Below, one piece after another: positions 37,814-49,499 of a stretch of DNA of 64,000 bases. Numbering within the stretch: the first letter of the stretch is position 1; each line of letters starts with the position of its first letter. This DNA is from Eulemur rufifrons (taxonomy: Eukaryota; Chordata; Mammalia; Primates; Lemuridae): contig NC_090984.1 in the NCBI RefSeq assembly GCF_041146395.1, positions 85,819,114 to 85,883,113 of the forward strand, in the 5' to 3' direction. A program made the translations under genes and the position numbers. The notes beneath the pieces are model-generated. The model saw nothing but the letters and a program-made list of their open reading frames with translations. It made no database searches and had not been told where the DNA came from.

Positions 37814-37912
37814 GTTCCTTATATGTGTTTATATAATAATAATGGAAGGTTCCTAATCTGTTTTGTTTTCGTTCCTTATATGTGTTCATAATAATGGAAG
37901 GTTCCTAATCTG
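37814..37912 (+). repeat. Tandem duplication of about 45 bp next to the c8 acceptor
   Basis: GTTCCTTATATGTGTT...AATGGAAGGTTCCTAATCTG occurs at 37814-37860 and again at 37871-37912 with a small internal deletion. The second copy ends 15 bases before exon c8. Confidence 0.9.
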
Positions 37913-37926
37913 GTTACTGTTTTCAG

Positions 37927-38059
37927 GCAGTCTGCGGAACTAAATAAACTGCGCCAGGATTATGCTAGGTTGGTGAATGAGCTGACTGAGAAAACAGGAA
38001 AGCTACAGCAAGAGGAAGTCCAAAAGAAGAATGCTGAGCAAGCAGTTACTCAATTGAAG
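37927..38059 (+). CDS. KTN1: KTN1 coding exon c8 (residues 443-487)
   Basis: The acceptor TACTGTTTTCAG|GC lies 15 bases after a tandem duplication and the donor is AAG|GTGATG. The exon is 133 nt and completes the split Lys, then encodes QSAELNKLRQDYARLVNEL, TEKTGKLQQEEVQKKNAEQ and AVTQLK. It ends in phase 0. Confidence 0.95.
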
Positions 38060-39059
38060 GTGATGTAGTCCCACCTTTATGTATCATTTCATGAATAATG
38101 TAGGTATTTAATTTGATGACCTTAAATGTGTTATATAGGTTTGAGAAATACAGTTTAGGCTTAATGGGACCTGTAATCTAACTGCTTTGCCCTGATGAAA
38201 AAAAGCATGTGCCCTAGTGAATGAATTGAATATCAAGGCTTGAATTTGAAGTTAAAGATTGTTTGAAGATATGAAAAATGAAATTAGCTGATTGACAAGT
38301 ATAAGTGGTAGAATTTTTATATTATGGGGGGTTAGGGTCTTCATGTGTAAGGCAAAAATCATGTAGTTAAAATTACCTTTATCATCACTTTTATCATCCA
38401 TAACTTGGATTTCTCAGTAAGTCAAGTATAACCTATTCTTTTTTCCCAGCACTGGAATAGATGATTTTCCTTTGCTCGAGCACAAGACCAAGTAATTGTC
38501 CAATGGCTTGCACTTGAGCCATGGTATACAAAAATCACATGCTATATGTTTAGGCACCAGAATGGTATTTGAGATGCTCATACTGTGAAGAGACGCGTGG
38601 GGATGCTTAGGCTGACTGAGGGAGGAGCAGATTAATTTCTCTTATATGCACTCTGGAGCATACGTACATTGAGTGAAATGATAAGTAGAATTGTCTGTTT
38701 CCCTTTTTATTGAGGAAGAGATTTGTTGAAAGTACACTTTAATTTGTGTAAGTTAAATGCAACCTCACTGTATGAGACAGATGCCTGCCTACACTGGTAC
38801 AATCATACCTTGATACTGTTCCAGAGCAGGAGTTAAAAGGGCTTTGAGAATAATGGAGTGTGGAAAATAGTGTGGGTTTTTTGTGTGTGAGTTTTCTTGG
38901 GTCCTGTGGGAGATCGATATAAGTGTCCTATGTTTTATTTAATATTGGTCTTGCTGGTGGGTTTACTGCTGACATTACAGATATGGAAGTCAGTTCTCTA
39001 CATGTATGGATAATACATAAATGACATTGAAGATTACAGTCATAACTGGAATGTTGTAC
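38060..39059 (+). other. KTN1: Intron c8, 5' part, nothing recognised
   Basis: No repeat family or RNA gene assigned. Confidence 0.5.
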
Positions 39060-39061
39060 TA

Positions 39062-39284
39062 CAGGGTGTCCCAAAAGTTGCCATAAATAGTAAATGGGAA
39101 ATTGTAGCTAAACATACATTTATTTACAAAATATTCATTACGAAATTTTACAAAATTTTTCCAAATTTGGTTTAAGAGTTTCCAAAGGAAAAATTCTGTA
39201 AAATTTTGGAATGAATATTTTATAAATAAAGGTACGTTTAGCTACAATTTTTTCCCTGTGTATGGCGACTTTTGGGACACCATG
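39062..39284. mobile_element. Palindromic MITE, mariner-like, 223 bp
   Basis: The left end is CAGGGTGTCCCAAAAGTTGC and the right end, reverse-complemented, is CATGGTGTCCCAAAAGTCGC. Similarity between the arms continues for about 100 bases each side (shared ATTGTAGCTAAAC, TTTATTT and AAAATATTCATT blocks), leaving only a spacer of about 20 bases. TA lies on both sides (39060-39061, 39285-39286), as for Tc1/mariner insertions. No coding capacity. Confidence 0.85.
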
Positions 39285-39676
39285 TATAAATATCCATACC
39301 TCAAAATACGAATTTTAGGTACTTAGATTTAGTAATAAACATACCATCCTGTCTTTTATAATAGGAGCTTATCAGTTGAAGGAAGATTAATAGAAAACAG
39401 GTTATAGCTAAGTGGATCAGATATGTACATATTAATAGCTATCTTGATCCAAACTTACCACAAATACTGAGTTTCTGAAATAATCTCTTATCTGCAAATC
39501 CTGTATGTTGGAGGATAGGATTGCTGTGGCTAACAAATAGGTGACTTTTAGACCGTGCGTATCTGCCTAGCAATAAGCAGATTTGAGACACAACGGTAGA
39601 GGTAGAGGATTTTTTTTTTAACGTTGAAATTCCTTGTTTGTGCTCATTTATCCTTTCTCCCTTTTAAAATATCAAG

Positions 39677-39764
39677 GTTCAACTACAAGAAGCTGAGAGA
39701 AGATGGGAAGAAGTTCAGAGCTACATCAGGAAGAGAACAGCAGAACATGAGGCAGCACAACAAG
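39677..39764 (+). CDS. KTN1: KTN1 coding exon c9 (residues 488-516)
   Basis: The acceptor TTAAAATATCAAG|GT has few pyrimidines next to the AG. The donor is CAAG|GTAAGG. The 88-nt exon encodes VQLQEAERRWEEVQSYI and RKRTAEHEAAQQ. It is a highly charged helix and ends in phase 1. Confidence 0.94.
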
Positions 39765-40436
39765 GTAAGGGGAAGAGGTATTCATGTAAACTTGCTATAT
39801 AATTTTGGGTAAAATTTCCTTTCTTCTCCATCTGTGAAGAAAGTATTATTTGGCTTTTTGGTGATAGCTCAATAAACATAGCTTGTGTACTTTTGAGAAT
39901 ATCTTTATTTCTTTGGCATTTGTTAGGGTTTTAAAGTAAGCTACCTACCAGCATTGCCTGAAGTGTAAAGTTGCAGGCAACATTGTAGTAACATAATAGG
40001 GTAATGGGAACGTCACTTTGTGTGGTTCTTTTATGTAGTTATTTTCTTTCGTTCTTTGATTAAATCTTTATTTTTTTTGTTTCTAAGAAAAGACTCACTT
40101 CCTATGCTGTGAAGAGAAAAGCAACAAGAGCATTATCATCCCAAGTAGTTTACTTAAAACTGCCCACTTAATAAATGCTGACTTTTACTATTCATTTATT
40201 CTTTTTTGATGGATCCACCTGGGAGATATGGGAGCGTGTGCTGTGTGTATTATTTATGTCTCCACTATTCCCTTTTCTCCCATGAAAGGTAAACACAGCT
40301 GCTGTAGGAGCATGCAAGAGGAGAACTGGTAGAGATTCAAGGAAGGTTTTCTAGAGGAGATAATTTCTGCCTTAAGATGACTGCAATTAAGTAGGCAAAA
40401 GAAGAGAGCTTTGTAAAATGTAATGTTTTGTTACAG
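39765..40436 (+). other. KTN1: Intron c9, nothing recognised
   Basis: AT-rich, no repeat family assigned. Confidence 0.5.
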
Positions 40437-40603
40437 ATTTGCAAAGTAAATTTGTGGCCAAAGAAAATGAAGTACAGAGTCTGCATAGTAAGCTTACAGA
40501 TACCTTGGTATCAAAACAACAGTTGGAGCAAAGACTAATGCAGTTAATGGAATCAGAGCAAAAAAGGGTGAACAAAGAAGAGTCTCTACAAATGCAAGTT
40601 CAG
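40437..40603 (+). CDS. KTN1: KTN1 coding exon c10 (residues 517-572)
   Basis: The acceptor is GTTACAG|AT and the donor is CAG|GTACCT. The 167-nt exon encodes DLQSKFVAKENEVQSLHSK, LTDTLVSKQQLEQRLMQLM and a segment ending SLQMQVQ. It ends in phase 0, and a tandem-repeat retroelement begins about 30 bases after the donor. Confidence 0.95.
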
Positions 40604-40632
40604 GTACCTGTTTTTCCTTCTTTAAAAATAGG

Positions 40633-40935
40633 GATGGGTGTATACCTACTTGATGAGTGCGATGCGCACTGCCTGGGGAATGGACATGATTGAAGTTCTG
40701 ACTGGGGGGGATGGGGTGGGGGGAGGGGAGGAGTGCACACTTACATGATGAGAGTGATGTGCACTGTCTAGGGAATGGACACAACTAAAGCTCAGACTCA
40801 GGGGGATGGGGAGGCATGGGCAATGTATATAGCCTGATCTTTTGTACCCCCTTAATGAGCTGAAAAACAAACAAACAAACAAAAAAAATAAAGATGGTTC
40901 TTCCGTGGTTTGGGATAAAAAAAAAAAAAAAAGAT
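40633..40935 (+). mobile_element. Short retroelement tail with two 95-bp tandem units, likely strepsirrhine L1 3'UTR
   Basis: Two related units begin at about 40638 (GTGTATACCTACTTGATGAG) and 40733 (GTGCACACTTACATGATGAG). Each contains TGGGGAATGGACA- or TAGGGAATGGACA-type sequence, and G-rich runs lie after each. The end reads ATGTATATAGCCTGATC then TTTTGTACCCCCTTAATGAG and an A-rich tail with AATAAA. This layout fits the 3' end of a 5'-truncated L1 insertion. Confidence 0.6.
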
Positions 40936-41293
40936 GGGCAGTGATTAGATCTGTATGTCTAGAAGAAAGAATAAGGTCTACCTTCTCCTAATTCTGGAGT
41001 GGTTATGAATAATTATAACTTTCATCTTCGAGCACTTGTCACCATATGGTATGTTTGAAGATGTGCTCACCACGGTCTTATGCTCCTTGTATTGTATTAG
41101 GAATGGAATAACATATCCTTAATTTCTATGTTATAAATTAACTCAGAATGTCTAATTATTGTTTAATGCCTTTTGGAATCTAAGAATGCCTTTTTAAAGA
41201 CAGACAGATATATCTGTAACTCATTGTGTTCATATACATTGGGATATTCATTAACACCCTTTTTTCTCTCTTTTTGATTGCTGTTTATGAAAG

Positions 41294-41362
41294 GATATTC
41301 TGGAGCAGAATGAGGCTTTGAAAGCTCAGATTCAACAATTCCATTCCCAGATAGCGGCCCAG
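41294..41362 (+). CDS. KTN1: KTN1 coding exon c11, 69-nt unit exon (residues 573-595)
   Basis: The acceptor TGTTTATGAAAG|GA is weak and the donor is CAG|GTAATG. This is the first of seven 69-nt phase-0 exons, each coding 23 residues. It has the shared pattern of an xxLK core at positions 8-10 (EQNEALKAQIQQF). Skipping it would keep the frame. Confidence 0.95.
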
Positions 41363-41404
41363 GTAATGGTGCTTTCTTATTGCTTATCATTAATAATAAC
41401 TTCC

Positions 41405-41600
41405 CGGCCATTTAAACAGCCTGAGTACTTGTTGAGTGCCAAGCACTGGGTTAATAGTTGGGAGACTAGTCAATGAATAAGCAAATGATGAATCCTGAGT
41501 GCTAAACACTCTGATAATTATGTACAGCGCTGTGGGAAAACAATCAGAAAGAAATCCAAGTTCAAGTAATTGGAATGGGGTTAGGGATAGAGAGCTTTTA
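41405..41600 (-). mobile_element. L2 fragment, reversed
   Basis: GAGTACTTGTTGAGTGCCAA, GCACTGGGTTAATAGTTGGG and a following AATGAATAAGCAAATGATGA resemble the reversed 3' end of L2. Confidence 0.5.
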
Positions 41601-41828
41601 CCATGGGAGGAAAAAAAAAAAAGTCCTCTGTCCTATCGAAAAACGGGGAATTGGCCAAATGGTGTCTAGAATAGTGGTTTATGTATTAAAGGTGTTCATT
41701 AAATATTGACTAGCCATGGACCAACCTAATATTATACTTCAGTTTAGTTAGTGGTAAACCTCCCAAAGTCTTGTAAGTGATATTGTAAGACTTGTTATTC
41801 TTTGGGAACATTATTCTGTGTTGTGAGA

Positions 41829-41915
41829 TACACACACACGTGCACACACACACACATCCATGCATGTGTATGTATATGTGGATGTATGTATATGTGGACA
41901 TATATGTGTGTCTTC
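41829..41915 (+). repeat. (CA)n / (TG)n compound microsatellite
   Basis: CACACACACGTGCACACACACACACA followed by a TGTATGTATATGTGGATG-type repeat. Confidence 0.9.
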
Positions 41916-41979
41916 AGAGTATAAATGACATTAAGAAAAAAAGAGTGAAAACTTCGAAGTACTTGCTTCCATAATGTAC

Positions 41980-42765
41980 ATACTGTGAATTTTAGTTTCA
42001 GTTCTTTAGCTGTAAAATTCTAAAAGTTATTTGTAGCAAAAAGTATTAGCTTAGAATAGAAGTCTGGCTTTTCTGTGTAAAAAGTGACTTTAAGATTAAA
42101 AAGATTAAAAACTTGTTTTTAAGGTTCACACAAGTTCATGTAAACATTGTTTTCCTAATTGTTTTCTTTGTAGAAACTGGTCTAAAATTAATTGGGGTAG
42201 AGTTACTTAATATAGGAAAGGATGTTGGTGTGGGTATACATATATGTGAATTATCAATTCAAATTGGATTGAGATCTGTATTTATCAGCTGAGAAGCAGC
42301 TCTAGAAAATTTATCAGGAATTAAATACTTAGAGAATGCTATAAGTATCATTTAAAAAGTAAAGATGAGCATGGATATTACCAAGGTGTACTTAATTATC
42401 TTAATCATGAAGCGGATCATTTCATTAAATTGTTACTAAGGAAAAGAAGCACAGGGAAGAAAAATGGCCTTTGTAGATGTTTTTCCTATGTATTGATTGA
42501 TGGTCAGTTATGTAGTTTCCAGGCCTGTCAACTGTTTTATTCTAAATGTCTTATCATATGTAATTCCCTAATACTGGCTGTTGGTGATCAAACTTGCTTT
42601 CAGAATGATAGCTACGCTTTATTAAACACTCACCATGGACCAGATACTTTCTTAACAATTTTGTATACATTATTTTCTTAATTTTTAAAGCTCTATTTTG
42701 ATGATTATTGTACAACTTTTAAGCTTTCTGTTAAATGCTTTTATGTGATACTGTTTTTCTTTTAG
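41980..42765 (+). other. KTN1: Remainder of intron c11
   Basis: About 42605-42700 may be a MIR/L2 fragment (CTTTATTAAACACTCACCAT). Nothing else recognised. Confidence 0.4.
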
Positions 42766-42803
42766 ACCTCCGCTTCAGTTCTAGCAGAAGAATTACATAA
42801 AGT
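42766..42803 (+). CDS. KTN1: KTN1 coding exon c12, 38-nt unit exon (residues 596-608)
   Basis: The acceptor is TTCTTTTAG|AC and the donor GT|GTAAGC. This micro-exon encodes TSASVLAEELHKV, with the last Val codon split. It opens the first complete exon triplet. The size of 38 nt and exit phase 2 recur in the other members of this class, except c18. Confidence 0.94.
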
Positions 42804-43096
42804 GTAAGCCTGCTTTTCCACACTTCTTGTATAATTGTGTAGTCACCACTAACTGATTGCTTGCTAGATGCAACATTTATGATTAACTTTATACTCTGAC
42901 CTATTTAGAAAATTCTCTGAACTAGATTTGAATCAACTTTTCCCCCCCTCCCCCTTAGTGAATTGGGTTCCTAAAGATTACACATTCTATTTTAATTTAT
43001 GTCTTTATCATAAAAAGAGTTGGGGAAACTTTCTTTCATTTGAATGTTAGCAATTATTTAGAAGAGGTAGTTGTGTTTTAAGAATAGGGGAAGTAT

Positions 43097-43441
<345 letters not shown>

Positions 43442-43574
43442 AAGAATAGGGGAAGTAAATTAGTTTTTGCATCTAATAAGTAGTTGTAGCTACCCTGTCT
43501 AGCTATGTCATAGTATACCCTAAACAAAGTTTTATGGTTTTTTTTGTGTCATATAATTTTGCATAGACATTGAT

Positions 43575-43735
43575 CACTTGAGTTCAGAAGACCTGAAATC
43601 TGATTTTGACATTGCCAGCCTTGTGAGGTTAACCTCTTTGATCTCAAGTTTTAAATAAGGGTGTGTACTTTAAGGAGTTACAGTAAGCATATGACAGATA
43701 TTAGTAAACTGAAAGGAGCTATAGAAATGGAAGAT
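43575..43735 (+). mobile_element. MIR SINE fragment
   Basis: GAGTTCAGAAGACCTGAAAT, TTAACCTCTTTGATCTCAAG and AGGAGTTACAGTAAGCATAT follow the MIR order. Confidence 0.5.
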
Positions 43736-43849
43736 ACAGTTATGAGAAACTTCTTAAGTAAGGATGACCCTATTTAAGACTTTAAATCCTTTGATTTATG
43801 ACTTCTTAATGTTTATTGAATGTACAAGTGAGTGTCTTTCCTTTTAAAG

Positions 43850-43940
43850 GATTGCAGAAAAGGATAAGCAGATAAAACAGACTGAAGATTCTTTAGCAAA
43901 TGAACATGATCATTTAACAAGTAAAGAGGAGGAACTTAAG
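43850..43940 (+). CDS. KTN1: KTN1 coding exon c13, 91-nt unit exon (residues 608-638)
   Basis: The acceptor is CCTTTTAAAG|GA and the donor is AAG|GTATAG. It encodes IAEKDKQIKQTEDSL, ANEHDHLTSKEEELK. The xEKDxxIK start and the xEEEL end are shared with other 91-nt exons. It must be spliced together with c12 to keep the frame (38+91=129). Confidence 0.95.
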
Positions 43941-44316
43941 GTATAGTAATTTGTATAAATGGCTGCAGTATTTTATGGAACTCAAAATTGAATTACCTTG
44001 ATCTTATAATCCGTATGAATATATAGGAAGAATGGAAAATACTCTGGAACTCATTTGAAATGTGTCTCTCTTTTCTAAACTAGAAAATTCTCTAGCTCTG
44101 TAAGAGGAAAAATTCAAAGGGCTTTTCAGACATGAAGTAATTCACAGTAATTTTGTGGGAAATATGCTAAATAACAGGAATTGATGGGTTTTTTTTTTCT
44201 GATCTAGTAAATTTGTAATTTAAGACCTTTGTTTAATTGTTAGGTAGAAGAGCTATTTTATAAACTTTAAAGTCTATTGTCTTAAATATTTCTAATATTC
44301 TTTTTTCTTTTTCTAG

Positions 44317-44385
44317 GATATACAGAATATGAATTTCTTATTAAAAGCTGAAATACAGAAATTACAGGTCCTAGTAAATGAGCAG
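44317..44385 (+). CDS. KTN1: KTN1 coding exon c14, 69-nt unit exon (residues 639-661)
   Basis: The acceptor TTTTTCTTTTTCTAG|GA is strong and the donor is CAG|GTAGAG. The peptide is DIQNMNFLLKAEIQKLQ then VLVNEQ, with the same LLKAEIQKLQ core as c11 and c17. It closes the first triplet in phase 0. Confidence 0.95.
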
Positions 44386-44882
44386 GTAGAGCTTTATTGT
44401 TTTTGAGCATTTAACCTTAGAATTTCAACTTGTCTATTCTTATTTTCATTGATACTATGGGCCCTAATTTTATTTGTGTAAATGGTTACTTATATTTGGC
44501 TATGGTGTGAAAGCCACTTTTCTTTGACCATGATTCTCATAACCTACCTAGATGTTACTCTTATGTTAAAATTAATGTTGATCCAATGATTGATCACTTC
44601 TGAGATCAGAGGAGTCAGTTAAAACAGTCTTAATGTGTTGGCTTACTAATTAGCCTTCTGCCATTTAATCCAAAAAGGATATACCTTTTATTAAGATAAA
44701 AGTTGATCAGTGAGAAGTAAAAATACGGGACAGCAAAACATATTACAGAAATGTATGATATTGTTGTGACTTTACTACAAATATATGAAAATATAACTTT
44801 TTTAATATGTAAAAATAAGTGAAAGAATAGTTTTCAGCACTTCCTGAGAAATGATATAATTCTCATCTCATTCCAAACACAG
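44386..44882 (+). other. KTN1: Intron c14, nothing recognised
   Basis: AT-rich, no features. Confidence 0.5.
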
Positions 44883-44920
44883 GCTGCTGCTGCGCATGAA
44901 TTGGAGAAGATGCAAAAAAG
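44883..44920 (+). CDS. KTN1: KTN1 coding exon c15, 38-nt unit exon (residues 662-674)
   Basis: The acceptor CATTCCAAACACAG|GC lacks a T-rich tract and the donor AG|GTGACT is non-optimal. It encodes AAAAHELEKMQKS (last codon split). It is followed by a short 169-nt intron. Confidence 0.93.
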
Positions 44921-45089
44921 GTGACTAAAGTAGACTAAAGTAGTGCTGTGCATAGCATTCATAGATTTACATTCAAGGATAATTGTTGCAGAAAATATTG
45001 CTGTTTATAACTGATAGTTGTGCTCATAATTTATGAAGACTTGCTGAATGTGTGAAGTATTTCTTTAATTGATGATTTTTTCCTCACAG

Positions 45090-45171
45090 TATTCACGTTA
45101 AGGATGATAAAATAAGATTACTTGAAGAGCAGCTACAATGTGAACTGAAAAACAAAATGGAAGAATTTAAG
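45090..45171 (+). CDS. KTN1: KTN1 coding exon c16, shortened 82-nt unit exon (residues 674-701)
   Basis: The acceptor TTTTTTCCTCACAG|TA is strong and the donor AAG|GTGTGT is weaker. It encodes IHVKDDKIRLLEEQLQ and CELKNKMEEFK. It is 9 nt, or three residues, shorter than the other 91-nt class exons, so this unit is 63 residues long. Confidence 0.94.
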
Positions 45172-45641
45172 GTGTGTAAACTCAGCTTTCTGGTATAATT
45201 TTCATTTGAATCTAGAAATACTACTTTTTATATGAAGACACTCTGAAACAATGTTTCTGTAGTTTATTTGGTGACTTATACAAACAATGAATTTTATAAT
45301 AGACTTTTTGCCTAGATTATTCTATCTGTATTCTTATAATAGATTTTGGAGATTTAGTTTGCCCCAACCTTTTCTCAGCAATTTTTAGCTGGTAGTTTGT
45401 ATTTGTGACTATTCTGTTTGTCTCAATTGTTGCTGTAGTGCTAGTTTCTGGTCATGGCCAACCAGTTGCTAGGGTGCATCTCTGTGTCCAATGAGATTTG
45501 AATTTTTATGTCAGTATATAATTCATCTGTCATTTTATGAATATTAAAGCAGTAATATGCATTTGCTCAAAAACCCATTCAGATGATTGCTTTATTGCCT
45601 TTTTTCTTAAAGAAACAGTAAATTGAGATTCTTTCTTCTAG
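45172..45641 (+). other. KTN1: Intron c16, nothing recognised
   Basis: AT-rich, no features. Confidence 0.5.
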
Positions 45642-45710
45642 ATTTTAAATGACCAAAACAAAGCATTAAAATTAGAAGTTCAGAAGCTACAGACTCTTAT
45701 TTCTGAACAG
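45642..45710 (+). CDS. KTN1: KTN1 coding exon c17, 69-nt unit exon (residues 702-724)
   Basis: The acceptor TTCTTTCTTCTAG|AT is strong and the donor CAG|GTAAGG is near consensus. The peptide ILNDQNKALKLEVQKLQ then TLISEQ is the best match to c14. A 5.1-kb intron follows. Confidence 0.95.
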
Positions 45711-46109
45711 GTAAGGCTTTTCATGAATTACAAGGTAGAAATAACCAATATGTAACAAAATCTGGTTCTTCTTAGTAACCAATTCACTAATTGATACATT
45801 TTGCTTAAGCTTAGATATGTCTGTTAACTGCATTTCTGTTCATCTTGTATTTAAATTAAGGAAATTTTTTCACCCTGAGATGAAGTTAATCTGCTCATAA
45901 GCACTTTTTGGGAGATGGGGGAAATAGTGTAATAGAATGCATAAAAAGAATTTTTGATATATTTGACTCTTAGGATAAAAGTCCTGTCTTGACTTTTGTA
46001 GCCTCAACCTTTTCTTTTAGGCAGCAGGGTTTCTTAAAGAAGAATGAGTTTGAAACTTATTACCAGCACTTAAAAGCAGAGTGATAATGATCAAATAGCT
46101 TAACATTTC

Positions 46110-46240
46110 CGACACCTCTCATTCCAAGTCGTTCACTTTGAGATTATATTTATATCATAAGGTTGTTAGATTTAAATGGAGAAACTTTTGTATAATGCTT
46201 AGCCTAGTGCTTTGCATACATCAGACATCTAAACCTTAAT
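46110..46240 (+). mobile_element. MIR SINE 3' fragment
   Basis: ATAAGGTTGTTAGATTTAAA, TATAATGCTTAGCCTAGTGC and TTTGCATACATCAGACATCT match the 3' half of MIR. Confidence 0.55.
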
Positions 46241-46466
46241 TCCTTTCCCTTAGAGTATTTATTTTTTCCATCTCATTTCTACCCCCTACCACCACCGCTC
46301 TTCTTTCTAATATATTTATAGCAAACCACCAAAACTGCAGCAGCTTTGAATAAGCATAGTTCCATAAACTAGAGCCCAGTGGTATCTGTTCTCTGGCTGT
46401 TCCTAAATGTTGCCTTCATAGTCTTCTACACAACTATTGAAATTACAGTTTTAAAAAATATTCTAA

Positions 46467-46807
<341 letters not shown>

Positions 46808-46820
46808 AAAAAATATTCTA

Positions 46821-48960
46821 GAAACTCTTAATATTAGATGATACATTACAGTAGAGAGTTTGCATGTTTACCTAATGTTAAGTTTTGGGAATGTACTTTT
46901 ATTAGAAGCTGAAATGTAAGCTATTGCACTTCCTCCAGCAGATGCATGCATTCTTTATTTTAAAATTCACATTTATGCAGTTATGGAATTGGTGTAAGTA
47001 GTTGTGTCTCTGGAATTATTTTGTTAACATCTATTAACTTGTCAAGAAGTAATCCATTTATTCTCTCCCCATATGATATAAAGTGCTTTGTGTAATCTTT
47101 ATTACTTTGTATGTGCTTTATCCTTGTAAACTTAAGGGAATAAGGAGAAAATGTTGAAGATATGATATTTAGTGTAAATGGTATTTAAGTCATATTTTTA
47201 AGTCTTATTTTCCTTTCTGGTATAGCTTATAAAAGATACAATATTTCATCAATTATAAGATTCCCTTTCCTTCCTCCAATTTACAGTTTTTGAAATGGGG
47301 ACATATCTTGCTGTGCAGCTTAGTTGGCAGCATTTTTAATTTTTGGTGTTAAATATTAGTTGTGAGATGTAACTTTGATGACTTGGATTAGACAAAATAT
47401 AACATAAATTTTCTTGTTGTGTACTTCTTATCTGGAAAAGCGGACTATAGTTTTTGTGTGTTAGTTACCAGAGATTTTGAAACATCGGTTTCAGTATATG
47501 AAGTTTTAAACCTCCTAAAATTAACTTTGTGGAGGTAAAACAAATGCCTAGAAACTGTCCTAGAATTCTAGTATTCTAGTAGTATCCAGGTGTAGGCAAC
47601 TCTTACCTAGGTATAAACAGAAAACCTGAATCTTTGAAAAACCTTTCAACTTCTGTTTTTTACTAAAAATGGTATTCTCTATTAATGAATAAGCCTTAAA
47701 ATTTTCTTTTCCTTTAATATCTTATGATGCCTTGAGAAATACCATTCTAATATCATGTAAAATTCCCAGTCATATTTGTGGGAGTTAATGTATTTTTTTT
47801 ACAAATTCCCTTATTGTTATCTTATTGAGTCAGACTTCCATCTACTATAAGGTTTCTGTGCTCTTTCAGATGTTTTGTTAAAATGACAGTTTTTCATATG
47901 AGATGAGTTTTTGTTATAAAGAGTAGTTAACAGTCCACAGAACAAAATTTTATAGCCACATTTTTGGATTTATTTAAAAGAATTATTTGGTAAGAGAGGA
48001 AACTCATTTTGTGGTTCTAATTTAACATCTGCTGTTGGGTAATTCTTAGAATTGTTTTTCCAATCCTGAAAGCTTTTTTTTTTTTTTTTTTGCCTAGAAA
48101 GCATATTACTGTGATGTTAATGGTTTTAGTTGTAGTTGTAACTTAATCTCTTTCATCTTGGCAGACCAAAGAACCAACTTTGCGGCTTTTTCTCTAGTTA
48201 TTTTGATTGCTATTGCTAGTGAAAGAAGAGGTAAAGATTAGTATAACTTTAATTTCTTTCATTTCTACCTTTTTTTAACTCATTCCTACCCAGCAGTCAG
48301 AATTCCAAGTGACAGTTGAGAGATGAACAGTTTAGTTAAATTTCAGGTAAAATTCAGGTAAAAATTTCAGTCTTTTTACCACATGGATTTTTATCTTGGA
48401 AGAAAAGATTGAGCTTATTAAAACGGAAAACAATAATGGTGCCAAGTTGTTGTTTCTTCAAGTGTAGGAAGCAGAAAGACAATAGGTATCAGGTAAGGTA
48501 ACCTGTTGATACACTACAGAAGGGAAGGCTCCCTTGGATGTAGGCTTGTGGATGATTGGATAATGCAAATAAATCAGTTACTAAGATCTCATTTGCCCAG
48601 AGTAAAATAAAACTGTGGAAGAGGGGAGGATCCTGACTTTTAGTGAAGGAGCAGCATGACTTTTTATTCTTAATTCTAGTAGATTTTTAAGATTCAGCGG
48701 TTAAGATTAGTAAGTAAAAACTATAGGAAGTTTCTTCTCTTTTCCCTGCTGCTTGGTTGTATTGTATTGCAGAAGGATTCATTACTATATGAGGTATAGT
48801 TTTGGAAATCATCTAGGGGAGGAAATAGTAGGATTGGATTAGACCAATAAAGTATGAAGTAAAATAAAAATGTTGTATGGATGCTAAGCTGGGTCAGTTT
48901 TGTGCAATTGAATATTTGATGAGCTGAATACCAAGAGTACTTGTTAAACTGTAACTTCAT
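46821..48960 (+). other. KTN1: Central part of intron c17, nothing recognised
   Basis: It contains a poly-T tract at about 48074-48091. I saw no exon of the 38/91/69 classes in this long intron. Confidence 0.45.
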
Positions 48961-48969
48961 CAAAGGAGA

Positions 48970-49490
48970 TTCACTTCATCAAATATTTATTCACTAGTTC
49001 AATGTATGCTAGGTACTTACCTACATGCTGAGGCTACAGAAATAAATGAGATTTGATTCTTTAGTGTGGAGATAGATGTTTAAAACAGAAAAGGGGGATG
49101 AATAAAATGTCTACATGTTTAGAGGAAGAGGTAATGCCTTCTACTTGAAGGAGAGACGGAGAGGCAGCTCGGGGGACAATTACACCCATGTCAAAAATGG
49201 CCATGAATTTGCCAAACTACTAAGGGGCAATCCAGGCTGAGGGAATATAGTGTTCAAAGTCATAGCATTGTGTGGCAAAATTGGCATACTCAGAGCATAA
49301 TGGCATATTGCAGAAGTGCAGAGTACAGAATCTAGGGAGTAGAGAAAGATTTGCTAGGCTCTAATTACAAAGGACTTTGTATGCTGTTTGAGGATCATGA
49401 ACCTGATCTAGCATGTATGTGGGTAAGCCACTGAAGGGTGTTGCAAGAATGAATGAACATTTAGCTAACATTTTAGAAACATCACTCTTG
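48970..49490 (-). mobile_element. L2-type repeat, reversed
   Basis: CAAATATTTATTCACTAGTT, TGTATGCTAGGTACTTACCT and ATGCTGAGGCTACAGAAATA are the reversed L2 3' end. The purine-rich body and TAAGCCACTGAAGGGTGTTG follow as in the other copies. Confidence 0.6.
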
Positions 49491-49499
49491 TAACAATGA

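Noticed and set aside
40494..40882. Minus-strand frames rich in Pro, Ser and His
   Set aside because: They are produced by the G-rich tandem repeat of a retroelement tail and by the antisense of exon c10.
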